In this document: piece after piece, positions 8,410 to 17,612 of the stretch
Position numbering within the stretch: the stretch's first letter is position 1
How the letters are laid out: every line of letters begins with the position of its first letter
Assembly (NCBI RefSeq): GCF_000935355.1
Contig: NZ_JXZC01000012.1
Span: 1-64,000 of the forward strand
Length of the DNA stretch: 64,000 bases
Direction: 5' to 3'
Origin: Rossellomorea aquimaris
GTDB lineage: Bacteria > Bacillota > Bacilli > Bacillales > Bacillaceae_B
The notes under the pieces: generated by a model
Databases searched by the model: none
Seen by the model: the letters and a program-made list of their open reading frames with translations, nothing else
Told to the model about the DNA's origin: nothing
Position numbers and translations under genes: made by a program

Positions 8410-10212
8410 ATGTGTGGAATTGTTGGATATATTGGAAATTCAGATACAAAGGAAATTCTTTTAAAAGGTCTTGAAAAGCTTGAGTATCGCGGTTATGACT
8501 CTGCAGGTATCGCTGTTCAAAACGATGAAGGCATCCATGTGTTTAAAGAAAAAGGGCGTATTGCCGATCTTCGCGGTATCGTTGATGAGAGTGTATCAAG
8601 CAACACAGGAATCGGTCACACTCGCTGGGCTACCCACGGTGTACCAAGCAAGGTGAACGCTCACCCTCATCAAAGTAATTCAGGCCGTTTTACAATCGTT
8701 CATAACGGAGTAATCGAAAATTACTCTCAACTGAAACGTGAATATTTAACGGATGTTACGTTCAAGAGTGATACGGATACGGAAGTCATCGTTCAGTTGA
8801 TCGAGAAGATTGTTGAAGAAGGAAACACAGTAGAGGAAGCTTTCCGTCAAACGTTAATGCTTCTTAAAGGTTCCTATGCCATTGCCCTTTTGGATTCTGA
8901 AAACGATGAAACGATCTATGTAGCGAAAAACAAAAGTCCACTTCTTGTTGGTCTTGGAGAAGACTTCAACGTTGTAGCAAGTGATGCTATGGCTATGATT
9001 CAAGTTACGGATCAATACGTTGAGCTTATGGATAAAGAAATGGTCATCGTAACAAAAGAGAAGATTGAAATTCAAAACCTTATCGGTGAAGTAATGGAAC
9101 GTGCTCCTTATACCGCTGAAATCGATGCGAGTGATATTGAAAAAGGAACATACCCACACTACATGCTGAAAGAAATTGATGAGCAGCCACTAGTGATGCG
9201 TAAAATCATTCAGGCGTACCAAAATGAGAGCAACGAGCTTCACATCGATGAGCCAATTGTCGGCGCGATGAAAGAAGCGGACCGTGTCTACATCATTGCA
9301 TGTGGAACGAGTTACCACGCTGGTCTTGTTGGAAAGCAGTTCATCGAGAAGAGTGCAGGAATCCCTGTGGAAGTTCATGTAGCGAGCGAATTCAGCTACA
9401 ATATGCCGTTGCTTTCTGAGAAACCATTGTTCATCTTTATTTCTCAAAGTGGTGAAACGGCAGACAGTCGTGCCGTACTTGTGCAAGTCAAAGAGCTGGG
9501 ACATAAATCATTAACGATCACAAACGTAGCGGGTTCTACACTATCCCGTGAAGCGGATTACACATTGCTTCTTCATGCAGGTCCTGAAATCGCTGTTGCT
9601 TCCACCAAAGCGTACACGGCTCAGCTTGCTGTCCTTGCTATCCTTGCACACGTTTCCGGTCAGGCATGTGGAAACAACCAGGACTTTGACCTTGTTCAAG
9701 AGCTTGGTATCGTAGCTACTGCAATGGAAGCACTTTGCGACACGAAAGAAGAGTTTGAAGATATCGCACGCGAATATCTTTCAACGACTCGCAACTGTTT
9801 CTTCATTGGTCGCTCACTGGACTTCTACGTCGGTCTTGAGGGTGCATTGAAGCTGAAGGAGATCTCCTACATCCAGGCAGAAGGATTTGCGGGAGGAGAG
9901 CTTAAACACGGTACAATCGCTCTGATTGAAGAAGGTACACCGATTGTTGCACTTGCAACACAGGAAGAAGTTAACCTAGGCATCCGAGGAAATGTGAAAG
10001 AGGTAGTCGCTCGTGGAGCAAACCCTTGTATCATTTCCATGAAAGGCCTAGAAGACGAAGAAGATCGCTTCGTCATCCCGGAGGTTAACCCATTGTTAAC
10101 ACCTCTTATCTCTGTCATCCCATTACAATTGATTTCTTACTATGCTGCCCTGCACCGCGATTGTGATGTAGATAAGCCTCGTAACCTGGCAAAGTCAGTT
10201 ACGGTTGAGTAA
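8410..10212 (+). CDS. glmS: Glucosamine-6-phosphate synthase (isomerizing)
   Basis: Glutamine:fructose-6-phosphate amidotransferase, first and controlling step of UDP-GlcNAc synthesis. After the ATG the catalytic Cys2 starts an Ntn-type glutaminase domain ([18 protein letters not shown] and NAHPH motifs), about residues 1-240. Two SIS sugar-isomerase domains follow; [16 protein letters not shown] and [11 protein letters not shown] are the sugar-phosphate loops, and the C-terminus ends [13 protein letters not shown] as usual. 600 residues, the standard length. The start was set by GGGAGG 11 bases upstream; codons before 8410 fall in the leader hairpin. Confidence 0.97.
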   Translation: MCGIVGYIGNSDTKEILLKGLEKLEYRGYDSAGIAVQNDEGIHVFKEKGRIADLRGIVDESVSSNTGIGHTRWATHGVPSKVNAHPHQSNSGRFTIVHNGVIENYSQLKREYLTDVTFKSDTDTEVIVQLIEKIVEEGNTVEEAFRQTLMLLKGSYAIALLDSENDETIYVAKNKSPLLVGLGEDFNVVASDAMAMIQVTDQYVELMDKEMVIVTKEKIEIQNLIGEVMERAPYTAEIDASDIEKGTYPHYMLKEIDEQPLVMRKIIQAYQNESNELHIDEPIVGAMKEADRVYIIACGTSYHAGLVGKQFIEKSAGIPVEVHVASEFSYNMPLLSEKPLFIFISQSGETADSRAVLVQVKELGHKSLTITNVAGSTLSREADYTLLLHAGPEIAVASTKAYTAQLAVLAILAHVSGQACGNNQDFDLVQELGIVATAMEALCDTKEEFEDIAREYLSTTRNCFFIGRSLDFYVGLEGALKLKEISYIQAEGFAGGELKHGTIALIEEGTPIVALATQEEVNLGIRGNVKEVVARGANPCIISMKGLEDEEDRFVIPEVNPLLTPLISVIPLQLISYYAALHRDCDVDKPRNLAKSVTVE

Positions 10213-10227
10213 GGATTCATTAGACTA

Positions 10228-10263
10228 AAACCGGTTAGTCCTTTAAGGGCAAGCCGGTTTTTT
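10228..10263 (+). terminator. glmS terminator
   Basis: AAACCGG / CCGGTTT stem around a 19-base loop, followed by TTTT. A competing upstream hairpin GACTAA / TTAGTC overlaps its 5' arm. Confidence 0.75.
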
Positions 10264-10307
10264 ATTATTTTTGCTTATCGGTGAAGCAATGACCTCAAGC
10301 ACATTCC

Positions 10308-10417
10308 TTTACCCAACCAAGTAAAACCCTTATAATCATACAAATAGATTCATGATCTCTTCGTGCACCAGCGAATATAGAGTAACCTGCTGCTTTCACA
10401 GTCCAGGTTACTTTTTT
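10308..10417 (+). ncRNA. Short leader RNA or small RNA upstream of the FUSC gene
   Basis: TTTACC (10308-10313), 17 bases, TATAAT (10331-10336) form a promoter. About 75 bases later AGTAACCTG / CAGGTTACT makes a 9-bp terminator stem followed by TTTTTT (10381-10417). The unit is closed and lies 60 bases before the next start codon, so it is either an attenuated leader or an independent small RNA. No known riboswitch class was recognised. Confidence 0.5.
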
Positions 10418-10478
10418 ATTGGGAAGGGTACGATAATAGAGAGTGAAAAACGGTGTGAAAGTAAGGGTATGATGATTA

Positions 10479-12677
10479 ATGAAACAGTTACATAGACAGA
10501 ATGTTTGGCTCGGAAGGTTCCTTGCTTCAGACCCGGGCCGGAAGAGATTTCAGCAGGCAGGTAAGGCAACGATCAGTTTAATATCGGCTGTGTTTACGAT
10601 GCTATTTTTATTAAAACTATTCGATCACACAGCGGTTACGCCTGCCATTGTGTCAGGTATGGTGGGGATGCTCGGGATTTTCGTCGTCATGGATGACACA
10701 ACGGCTAAAAAGAAGGTCACTACCCCATTGATTGGTGTGGCTGTAGCGGTTGGAATTACAGTGGGCTCTGCCTTTGCCCATTTTAGTCTCCTGGTGAATA
10801 TCCTGCTGGTGGGAGCGATATTCAGTGCTTTTTATTTCTCCCGATTTGCCATCCGGTATTTTTCCATGGGAATGGCAGGATTTATGTCGATTTATATTTC
10901 TTCAATTTTGCAACTTGATGTGGCGCATCTATCATGGTTCTATATTGGGATTGTGATTGGTGTAGTGTACGCTTTTCTATATAACTTCATTATATTTAAA
11001 GGCTCGGTTCATGTATTAAGAAGGAGTATGCGTTCATTTCATATTCAATCCAATTTGACGTTTACGATTTTAATGAAGATGATCGAGGATCCCGAGACGA
11101 GTAGTAAGCGGAGAAAGCTTCTCGATCGAAATGTTCGAAGGTTGAATGAGTATGCAAGAATCGTAGCCGGTGATATCAATGAGAACGATTTGAAGAAGCT
11201 TTGGCCGGGTATCGAGCCTTCGCAATTGCGTCTCTATGTTTTTGATACCGAGATGTTGATTCAGACGCTGACCGATTCTTTAAAACGGCTCAAGGAGTTG
11301 GATGCCTTAGAGGTTAAGGAGCTTAGACGCTTGTTGGTTTGGGTTCTCCGTTCGCTCCGTGATGCCGAGGTACTGGCCCAGGATTATGATCCCCGTTCTC
11401 TTGAAGAAGCGGAAAAAGCCATCCAGGCCCTTCGTCTGCTGTTATCAGAGATGTTGAATCAAGAAGAAAAGCCTAAAGGCTGGGTGTACCTTCTAAGGCG
11501 TATCGAGTCCATTGCCAATCATGTACTGGAAGCAGCCATCACGATTCAAGAATCGTTGAAGGTTTCAGAAAGCAAGGTAATTAAAATTGAGAATAAGGTT
11601 GAGTCTTCGGACGAGGAAAAAGAGGATAAGACTGAAGAAGAGACCAAGAGTTTAAAGCCTTCCACACGTAAGGCGATTCAAGCGCTTGTTGCAGGTACGT
11701 TAGCGATTATCGTTGGGGAGCTGATTGCTCCTGCACAGCCCTACTGGGTACTGTTAACGACCTTTATTATTCAAATTGGTACAGAGTCAGTAGGAAGAAC
11801 CTATATAAAGGCCTTCCAGCGATCGGTAGGAACGGTGATCGGTGCCATACTTGGATTCGGAGCGGCAAAGCTCGTTTCAGGAAATTCTGAGCTTGAAGTT
11901 TTTCTTCTGTTTGTCGTTCTGTTCCTGGCCTTCTATCTTTTCACGGTTTCGTATACCCTCATGAGCTTGTTCATTACGATGCTCATTGCGTTTATGTATG
12001 ACCTGCTGCTGGGAGGAATCAGTATGCAGCTGATGGGGGCGCGGGTCATTGATACCATTGCAGGAGCGTTGATTGCCCTGACTGTCTCGGCGTTTGTATT
12101 TCCAAAGAAAACGAAGGACAAGGTGGCAGACGCTTTTGATGATTTTCTTGAAGAACTTGGAGGATATGTTTCTTCCTATATTAAGACCTTTACGAATAGT
12201 GAAGGCAAGCCATTAACAGATCAAGCATTTGATCTCGATCAGAAACTTCAGGGTATAAAGGATGAAGCACAGTCGCTTCTGCAACGACCGGGTTCCATGA
12301 CAAGATCGGGCATCGGCCGTTGGATCACTGTGTTGACAGCCACCAACTATTACGCGAAGCATCTGCTGGCTTCATCCCATAGAAAAGTACCGGCAAAGGT
12401 TTCGGATGAACTAAATAACGTTTTTCATCAGACAGAAGAGAAAATCACTCATAACATCGAAACGTTACGTGAGCTGCTAAAAGAAAATGAGGGTGCACGG
12501 GTCTTTTGGAGTTTAAGTGAGGAACGGGAAAAGATCGAAACCCTGGCACCAAGCAGATTGAAGTCACAGATGGATCTGATTCATCACCTCTACTATGTGT
12601 GGAAAATCAATCAATCGATTGTGGCACTTGGAGAGGAATTGGGTGCAGAGGTGAAAGAAATAAAAACAGAAGGGTAA
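10479..12677 (+). CDS. FUSC-family membrane protein (aromatic acid exporter-like)
   Basis: Predicted inner-membrane efflux protein of the fusaric acid resistance / aromatic acid exporter superfamily; substrate unknown. The 732 residues show two hydrophobic blocks of about six helices each (roughly 25-165 and 395-545), each followed by a long charged cytoplasmic region with helical character, the usual FUSC duplication. A very acidic linker (ESSDEEKEDKTEEE) precedes the second block. The ATG at 10479 has only a weak AAGGG site 12 bases upstream. It stands alone between the leader described above and its own terminator. Confidence 0.75.
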   Translation: MKQLHRQNVWLGRFLASDPGRKRFQQAGKATISLISAVFTMLFLLKLFDHTAVTPAIVSGMVGMLGIFVVMDDTTAKKKVTTPLIGVAVAVGITVGSAFAHFSLLVNILLVGAIFSAFYFSRFAIRYFSMGMAGFMSIYISSILQLDVAHLSWFYIGIVIGVVYAFLYNFIIFKGSVHVLRRSMRSFHIQSNLTFTILMKMIEDPETSSKRRKLLDRNVRRLNEYARIVAGDINENDLKKLWPGIEPSQLRLYVFDTEMLIQTLTDSLKRLKELDALEVKELRRLLVWVLRSLRDAEVLAQDYDPRSLEEAEKAIQALRLLLSEMLNQEEKPKGWVYLLRRIESIANHVLEAAITIQESLKVSESKVIKIENKVESSDEEKEDKTEEETKSLKPSTRKAIQALVAGTLAIIVGELIAPAQPYWVLLTTFIIQIGTESVGRTYIKAFQRSVGTVIGAILGFGAAKLVSGNSELEVFLLFVVLFLAFYLFTVSYTLMSLFITMLIAFMYDLLLGGISMQLMGARVIDTIAGALIALTVSAFVFPKKTKDKVADAFDDFLEELGGYVSSYIKTFTNSEGKPLTDQAFDLDQKLQGIKDEAQSLLQRPGSMTRSGIGRWITVLTATNYYAKHLLASSHRKVPAKVSDELNNVFHQTEEKITHNIETLRELLKENEGARVFWSLSEEREKIETLAPSRLKSQMDLIHHLYYVWKINQSIVALGEELGAEVKEIKTEG

Positions 12678-12713
12678 AGCGGAAAATCGCTTTATCCTTC
12701 TGTTATTTTTTAC
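12665..12713 (+). terminator. Terminator of the FUSC gene
   Basis: ACAGAAGGGTAAAGC pairs with GCTTTATCCTTCTGT around a GGAAAATC loop, followed by a T-run. The 5' arm includes the stop codon. Confidence 0.8.
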
Positions 12714-12864
12714 TCGGTCGTTTACTATCGCAAGGCGTCATTACGGCTGAGGTGTGGTATATAAATAGTCGATTTAACTAATTTTTTGTCAGAAGTTGTT
12801 TTAATCCATTATTCTTCGGGAAAACCATACCATCTATACATTTATATAATGGTGAGGTGGAGAA

Positions 12865-13596
12865 ATGGCAGTCGAAAGCTTGTTGTTCACAAAAGAAGAT
12901 ATGGTAAACCCTGATCTTGTTCCCGAATGGGTGATAGAAGAATATAAGAACTTTCACGAGGTAGTAACAAATCGAACGTTTCCTTGTTATTTCGGTATGA
13001 CCGGAGAGAAAAAAGGAGAGCTTCGATATTCGTATATAAGTCACGATAATTGGGAGCATCTTCCCCAAACGATTCAAGAATTTATCGATTTGTTTGATGT
13101 ACCGGAGGGTGAGCGGCTGATTCGACACGGATTCTTTTTGTTTGTGGAACCGGAAGATGAGGAGAGGTCCGTCCCTCATTACCGTGATTATTTCTGGAGG
13201 ATTCTGCAGTTTCTTCATCGTGAGGATGAGGAGGCTTGGCCTGAGGGTTATCCTGAGGATCCGGATCATCATTTGTGGGCGTTTTCGTTCGCCGGGGAGC
13301 CGTTTTTCGTGTTTGGGAATGCTCCTGCTTACAAGCAGCGTAAGACGCGAGATCTTGGGAACAGTTTAGTATTAGGCTTCCAGCCGAGAAGGATCTTTGA
13401 AGGGTTGGAGGGAACGTCAAAGGGTGGCATCATGTCCCGTGAGAAAGTAAGGGAGCGTGTCGAGAAGTGGGACGGCTTACCGAAGCATCCGAATATCAGT
13501 CATTATGGAGATCCTGAACACCGTGAATGGAAGCAATACTTCATTGGGGACGATGTGGAACCGATCGAGGGCAAATGCCCCTTTCACCATAAATAA
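12865..13596 (+). CDS. YqcI/YcgG-family protein (GntA-like heme N-hydroxylase family)
   Basis: Member of the YqcI/YcgG family; characterised relatives (GntA of guanitoxin synthesis, DcsA of cycloserine synthesis) are heme enzymes that N-hydroxylate arginine-type substrates. The 243 residues contain the family-typical FPCYFG (about 33-38), the central DHHLWAFSFAGEPFF segment, LVLGFQPRRIFE, and the C-terminal CPFHHK. No other toxin or siderophore genes lie nearby, so the substrate is unknown. GGTGAGGTGGAGAA precedes the ATG. One copy of the GGTCCGTCCCT word falls in frame at 13166. Confidence 0.75.
   Translation: MAVESLLFTKEDMVNPDLVPEWVIEEYKNFHEVVTNRTFPCYFGMTGEKKGELRYSYISHDNWEHLPQTIQEFIDLFDVPEGERLIRHGFFLFVEPEDEERSVPHYRDYFWRILQFLHREDEEAWPEGYPEDPDHHLWAFSFAGEPFFVFGNAPAYKQRKTRDLGNSLVLGFQPRRIFEGLEGTSKGGIMSREKVRERVEKWDGLPKHPNISHYGDPEHREWKQYFIGDDVEPIEGKCPFHHK
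13166..13176 (+). repeat. GGTCCGTCCCT word, copy 2
   Basis: Second copy of the 11-base word, within the GntA-like coding sequence (encodes part of ERSVPH). Confidence 0.6.
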
Positions 13597-13636
13597 GAGA
13601 AAGAGTGTCGGGACACAGCCTGACACTCTTTTTCTT
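13595..13636. terminator. Bidirectional terminator
   Basis: A 15-bp stem with one wobble (arms at 13595-13609 and 13622-13636, core AAAGAGTGTC / GACACTCTTT), with A-rich and T-rich sides. It serves the GntA-like gene on the plus strand and the converging DUF4097 gene. Confidence 0.85.
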
Positions 13637-14498
13637 AATATATATCCACATTCCCACTGGAAACCGAAACAGTGATATCGTATTTTCCGGACCCCGCCAC
13701 ACCTGTAAGGTCCCCATCGTCTACCTTTTGATTCTTTAATGGAAGATTGCAGGAAATGTCTCCGCTGCTTGCTTTTCCGTTCAGTTTAAAGCTCGCGTCT
13801 TCCGGCAGATCCAGGTTGACACCTCCAGAGCTTACATCAAAATTCAGGTCCCCTTTTAGCGTGTCCATCGAGACCGTTAACTCACCAGATGATAAGTCAC
13901 CTTCCAGCGGGCCTTCGTAATTCGACAACTCCACATCCCCGGAGCTGATATCGACATTCCCTTCTTTTGTGGAGAGAGCATTCACGACCAAGTCTCCGGA
14001 AGAACCATCATGTTCGAATACATTCGTTTCAAGGTTTTCTAGAATCATGTTCCCGGAACCCATCTCCACGGATAACTCATTCAGCTGCATTCGATTCGCA
14101 TCGGATTCTCCGGCAAATTGTAAGTTACCGGAGCCTATCTCGATTTCCATGTTTCGATCATACTCTTTTGGAATGTACACGGTTACGTTTGATTTGCGGT
14201 TGAATCCTATCCATTCATACCATTTATGCTTTACAGCCACTTCGATGGTGTCGCCTTTTTTAGCTAAAGTCATCGTCCCTTTCCCTTCAATGTCAACCTT
14301 TACTTCATTCCTTTCTGAAGGGATGACTTCTGTATCGCTGCCTTCCATTTTGAGATCAATATGATCTATTTTGTTCGTTACTTCCATTCGCTCTCCCGAT
14401 TGACTTTCTTTTGCAAACAAAGATGTATTGTCATTTAAGATGACGTAAAGTGTCCCTAATGCCAGCAGAGCAATGATCACGGCAAAAGCATTTTTCAT
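13635..14498 (-). CDS. DUF4097-family surface protein (LiaG-like)
   Basis: Membrane-anchored protein of unknown function. An N-terminal hydrophobic segment (AFAVIIALLALGTLYVIL, about 4-21) is followed by a repetitive beta-strand domain in which the motif SSGD/SGSG recurs every 20-25 residues (SSGDLVVN, SSGDVELS, SSGELTVS, SSGGVNLD, SSGDISCN), typical of the DUF4097 right-handed beta-helix fold seen in LiaG. 287 residues. The ATG at 14498 has GAGGGG six bases upstream; an earlier ATG at 14534 has none. No neighbouring lia-type genes are present, so an envelope-stress role is only a guess. Confidence 0.75.
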   Translation of the reverse strand: MKNAFAVIIALLALGTLYVILNDNTSLFAKESQSGERMEVTNKIDHIDLKMEGSDTEVIPSERNEVKVDIEGKGTMTLAKKGDTIEVAVKHKWYEWIGFNRKSNVTVYIPKEYDRNMEIEIGSGNLQFAGESDANRMQLNELSVEMGSGNMILENLETNVFEHDGSSGDLVVNALSTKEGNVDISSGDVELSNYEGPLEGDLSSGELTVSMDTLKGDLNFDVSSGGVNLDLPEDASFKLNGKASSGDISCNLPLKNQKVDDGDLTGVAGSGKYDITVSVSSGNVDIY

Positions 14499-14628
14499 TA
14501 AAACCCCTCGCTTTGGTTTGTTTTTCCATTTCATAATTCTATTTTAATTCAGCTGCCACATCATCACAATGAGCCATAGGATTATTTTTGAATCAGACCA
14601 GAGGCGGAGTGCGTCAAGGCTATGTAAT

Positions 14629-14659
14629 AGAAAAAGACCGGTCTCGGGGGACCGGTCTT
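14629..14659 (-). terminator. Terminator of the CAP lipoprotein gene
   Basis: AAGACCGGT / ACCGGTCTT, nine perfect pairs with an 8-base loop; the A-run at 14631-14635 gives a T-tract on the minus strand. Confidence 0.82.
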
Positions 14660-14664
14660 AACCT

Positions 14665-15438
14665 TTATTTCGCGATAAACATCTGCGTCCAATAAATCCC
14701 CTGGCTGGGATCCTTCGCTGTACCAACGCCGATATGAGTGACTTGTTTGTTTAAAATATTTTTGCGGTGACCTGGACTGTTCATCCAGGCGTTCACAACT
14801 GATTCAGGTGTTTTTTGTCCAACGGCAATGTTTTCTGCTGCCGTGGAGTAATCCACCCCGAAGTTCTCCATCATTTCAAAAGGAGATCCATACGTTGGAG
14901 ACGTATGAGAGAAATAGTCATTTTCCTTCATGTCCTCTGACTTCATCTCCGCCACATTCCCTAACTCTCCATCCATCTTCAGGGCATTAAGTCCATTCTT
15001 CTTCCGTTCCTGGTTGGTTAAATCGACTACCTGCTTCACAAATCCACTGGCATCAGAAGTCTGTGCATCCTGCTTGGGCTGCTGTTCCGTTGGTGGTTCA
15101 GGCTGACCCGTATTCGGTTCTTGTGCAGGCTGATTCGGCTGCCCGGCTTCATCATTACCGGGGGCATTCTCCTCACCCGGATCTAAATGTGTAAATTCGC
15201 GTAAGTCCCCATTTGGATCTATCGGGGCCATGAAACGGTGAAGGGGAGTTTGGTTCCGTTGCTGGTTCCCTTGCATCCCATACATTCCATCCCTTCCATT
15301 GTTACCATAGGAAACGGGATCGTAATTCACGTTCTGTGTATCCATCAGGTTATCGTTTGTATCGTTATTGTTACAGGCTGTCATCAGCATAAACGGGATG
15401 ACGGCACAGACTGTTATCGAAAGAAAGCGTTTATTCAT
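14665..15438 (-). CDS. CAP-domain lipoprotein (YkwD-like)
   Basis: Secreted lipoprotein with a CAP (SCP/PR1) domain. The signal peptide ends in the lipobox LMTAC (Cys at about 22). A 100-residue low-complexity linker rich in N, Q, P, T and E follows (NQPAQEPNTGQPEPPTEQQP), then the CAP domain from about 140: LTNQERKKNGL, YFSHTSPTYGSPFEMM, AENIAVGQ, WMNSPGHRKNIL, HIGVGTA. Function of bacterial CAP proteins is mostly unknown. GGAGG lies seven bases before the ATG. A paralogue with a LysM instead of a lipobox lies at 35700-36320. Confidence 0.88.
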   Translation of the reverse strand: MNKRFLSITVCAVIPFMLMTACNNNDTNDNLMDTQNVNYDPVSYGNNGRDGMYGMQGNQQRNQTPLHRFMAPIDPNGDLREFTHLDPGEENAPGNDEAGQPNQPAQEPNTGQPEPPTEQQPKQDAQTSDASGFVKQVVDLTNQERKKNGLNALKMDGELGNVAEMKSEDMKENDYFSHTSPTYGSPFEMMENFGVDYSTAAENIAVGQKTPESVVNAWMNSPGHRKNILNKQVTHIGVGTAKDPSQGIYWTQMFIAK

Positions 15439-15611
15439 GTGTGAACCTCCAGTAGTGTTGATTACCTTTTATAAGGCATTAACAGTCATTAATATTTACT
15501 CTCGCCGTCTTTCTTATCCTGTTAAAAATAGGGTTTGCTTCTAGGTTTTAAAAGGGGTTCTGAGCTTCTTGCCCGAATAGTTAGTAATAAGGAAGAAGGA
15601 GGTTTTTCATA

Positions 15612-16664
15612 ATGGAACGGAAACGTTTTCGGGAGATAGGAGGCAGTATCGGTTCCTATACATGTGGGGAATATAACAGTATTACCGATGTCGAGGGAGT
15701 AAAAGTCGGTCATAAGACTCTTCACTATGAGCATGACGGTACTGTGGCAAGGACGGGTGTCACGGCGGTCTTACCTCACGAAGGGAATCTGTTTCGAGAG
15801 AAGATAGCTGCTGCCAGCTATGTAATCAATGGCTTTGGAAAAACAGTCGGGACGATACAACTGGAGGAGCTCGGGGTGCTTGAAAGTCCTATCCTCTTGA
15901 CGAATACCCTTTCCGTTGGGGACGTACTAAAAGGAGCGGTTCAATATATGCTGGATGAAACACCTGAAATCGGCGACACAACAGGGACAGTAAATGTCGT
16001 TGTGGGAGAATGCAATGATGGTTTTCTCAATGATATCCGAGGTCTTCATGTGAAACCTGAAGATGCCAGGGAAGCCATTCTTCATGCACAATCCGGACCT
16101 GTTGAAGAAGGGTGTATCGGAGCGGGAACCGGGATGCTATGTTTAGGATATAAAGGTGGTATAGGGACCAGCTCCAGGGAGTATGCCTTTGGAGAAGAGA
16201 AATATACGGTGGGAGCACTCGTATTAACGAATTTCGGACAGAAAAAGGATTTAAAGATTCCCATCCTTACCACCGGGGAAAATAAGGATATACCCGATGG
16301 ATCCACCATGATCATCTTAGCCACTGATGCACCTCTCAATGAAAGGCAGCTTAAACGACTGGCCAAACGTGCTTCATTCGGTCTTTCAAGAACGGGTTCA
16401 TATGCAGCACATGGAAGTGGTGATATTGTCCTTGCGTTTTCTACTGCTCACCGCATTCCACATCAACCCGATCATGATCACACGATTCCTTACTCTTTCA
16501 TTAAAGAAGACGGCCCGATCATATCCACTCTATTTGAAATGACGGTGGATAGTGTAGAAGAAGCCATATGGAACTCTCTTTGTAAAGCGGAAACCACAAC
16601 GGGCAGGAATGATCGAAAGGTGGAAGCCATACCTTTAGATTTGCTTTATGGACTGATGAAATAA
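15612..16664 (+). CDS. P1 family peptidase (DmpA-like aminopeptidase)
   Basis: Self-processing N-terminal nucleophile aminopeptidase of the S58/DmpA family. The 350 residues include GSITDVEGVKVGH-type opening (NSITDVEGVKVGH), RTGVTAVLPH, the NDGFLNDIRG block near 140, GAGTGMLCLGYKGGIGTSSR near 175-194 where GT-S is the expected autocleavage and nucleophile site (GIG-T-S-S-R), and the late LSRTGSYAAHGSGDI block. No signal peptide, so cytoplasmic. GGAGG is present before the ATG. Single gene, divergent from the CAP lipoprotein. Confidence 0.88.
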   Translation: MERKRFREIGGSIGSYTCGEYNSITDVEGVKVGHKTLHYEHDGTVARTGVTAVLPHEGNLFREKIAAASYVINGFGKTVGTIQLEELGVLESPILLTNTLSVGDVLKGAVQYMLDETPEIGDTTGTVNVVVGECNDGFLNDIRGLHVKPEDAREAILHAQSGPVEEGCIGAGTGMLCLGYKGGIGTSSREYAFGEEKYTVGALVLTNFGQKKDLKIPILTTGENKDIPDGSTMIILATDAPLNERQLKRLAKRASFGLSRTGSYAAHGSGDIVLAFSTAHRIPHQPDHDHTIPYSFIKEDGPIISTLFEMTVDSVEEAIWNSLCKAETTTGRNDRKVEAIPLDLLYGLMK

Positions 16665-16786
16665 GACCTGACCTTTATTTGTTACCTTTTTTAGGTTTTT
16701 CTTTAATGAAAATTTACTTAACCATTAATAAATGGGGTATACCTTACATATACGTACGAACTATTTAATTGAAGGAAGTGACAGTC

Positions 16787-17371
16787 ATGAATGATACCCC
16801 TATGCCTCTTTCGTTTTTCCAACAGCCCACATTGGAACTTGCAAAGTCTCTGTTGGGATGTGTGTTAGTGAAAGAGACGGAGGAGGGAACAGCTTCAGGT
16901 TATATTGTAGAAACGGAAGCCTATTTAGGACCAGAGGACCGGGCGGCTCACAGTTATGGAAACAGACGCACGAAGCGGACGGAAGTCATGTTTCATGAAG
17001 CAGGCCGGATCTATACATACGTTATGCATACCCATTGTTTAGTTAATGTAGTGAGCGGTGAACGAGAGAAGCCTGAAGCGATTCTCATTAGAGCCGTTGA
17101 CCCCCTTGGCGGCTTGGAACTTATGGAAAGAAGAAGGCCCGGTCATTTAAAGAAAAATTGGACAAATGGTCCAGGAAAATTGACGAAAGCGTTAGGTATC
17201 ACAATGAAGGATTACGGAGGCAGCTTTTTAGCACCGCCTCTGATCATTTCAAAAGGATACCAGCCTGAAAACATTGCGGAAGGAAAGCGAATAGGGATCG
17301 ATAACACTGGAGAAGCCAGGGATTATCCGTGGAGGTTCTGGGTTAAAGACAATCCCTATGTATCAAGATGA
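16787..17371 (+). CDS. 3-methyladenine DNA glycosylase (MPG/AAG family)
   Basis: Removes alkylated purines from DNA in base excision repair. 194 residues match the eukaryotic-type AAG family (B. subtilis Aag/YxlJ): ARxLLG-type start (LAKSLLGCVLV), the catalytic-Glu segment IVETEAYLGPEDRAAHSYGNRRTKRTEVMF, YTYVMHTHCLVNVV (the intercalating and pocket strand), EAILIRAVDPLGG and WTNGPGKLTKALGI. ATG at 16787 has GAAGGAAG eight bases upstream; an in-frame TTG at 16769 lies before the site. Confidence 0.93.
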   Translation: MNDTPMPLSFFQQPTLELAKSLLGCVLVKETEEGTASGYIVETEAYLGPEDRAAHSYGNRRTKRTEVMFHEAGRIYTYVMHTHCLVNVVSGEREKPEAILIRAVDPLGGLELMERRRPGHLKKNWTNGPGKLTKALGITMKDYGGSFLAPPLIISKGYQPENIAEGKRIGIDNTGEARDYPWRFWVKDNPYVSR

Positions 17372-17459
17372 AGACTTTTTAAGAATTTTCTAATTTTCAC
17401 TGAAAATCCACCCCATAAGTACTATGTTTGTGGTATATTTTTCTTATAAGGTGAATTCA

Positions 17460-17553
17460 TCGTATACTGACAATTCGAATGGGAGCTTTGAACCTAAATG
17501 ATAGATGGGCGCTTACATTTAGGGGAGCTAGTAGCGCAACCGACCACATACGA
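17460..17553 (+). ncRNA. c-di-GMP-II riboswitch aptamer
   Basis: The block CTAGTAGCGCAACCGACC (17528-17545) is nearly identical to the conserved 3' core of class II c-di-GMP riboswitches (GTTAGTAGTGCAACCGACC in Clostridium). GGGCGCTT (17507-17514) provides GCGCT, which pairs with AGCGC (17533-17537) as the conserved pseudoknot; relative to the clostridial form both strands change together. CCTAAATG / CATTTAGG (17493-17500, 17516-17523) makes a hairpin, and TCGTAT / ATACGA (17460-17465, 17548-17553) closes P1. It precedes an EAL phosphodiesterase. Confidence 0.88.
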
Positions 17554-17585
17554 ACGTAGAAATACGTTTTTGTGTGGTTTTTTTT
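17543..17585 (+). terminator. Riboswitch-controlled terminator
   Basis: ACCACA / TGTGGT with an inner ACGTA-GAAA-TACGT hairpin, then eight T residues. Its 5' arm overlaps the 3' strand of aptamer P1 (17548-17553), so folding of the ligand-bound aptamer should prevent terminator formation; inferred c-di-GMP ON switch. Confidence 0.85.
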
Positions 17586-17612
17586 ATAAACTATAGAGAG
17601 TATAGGGGTCCT

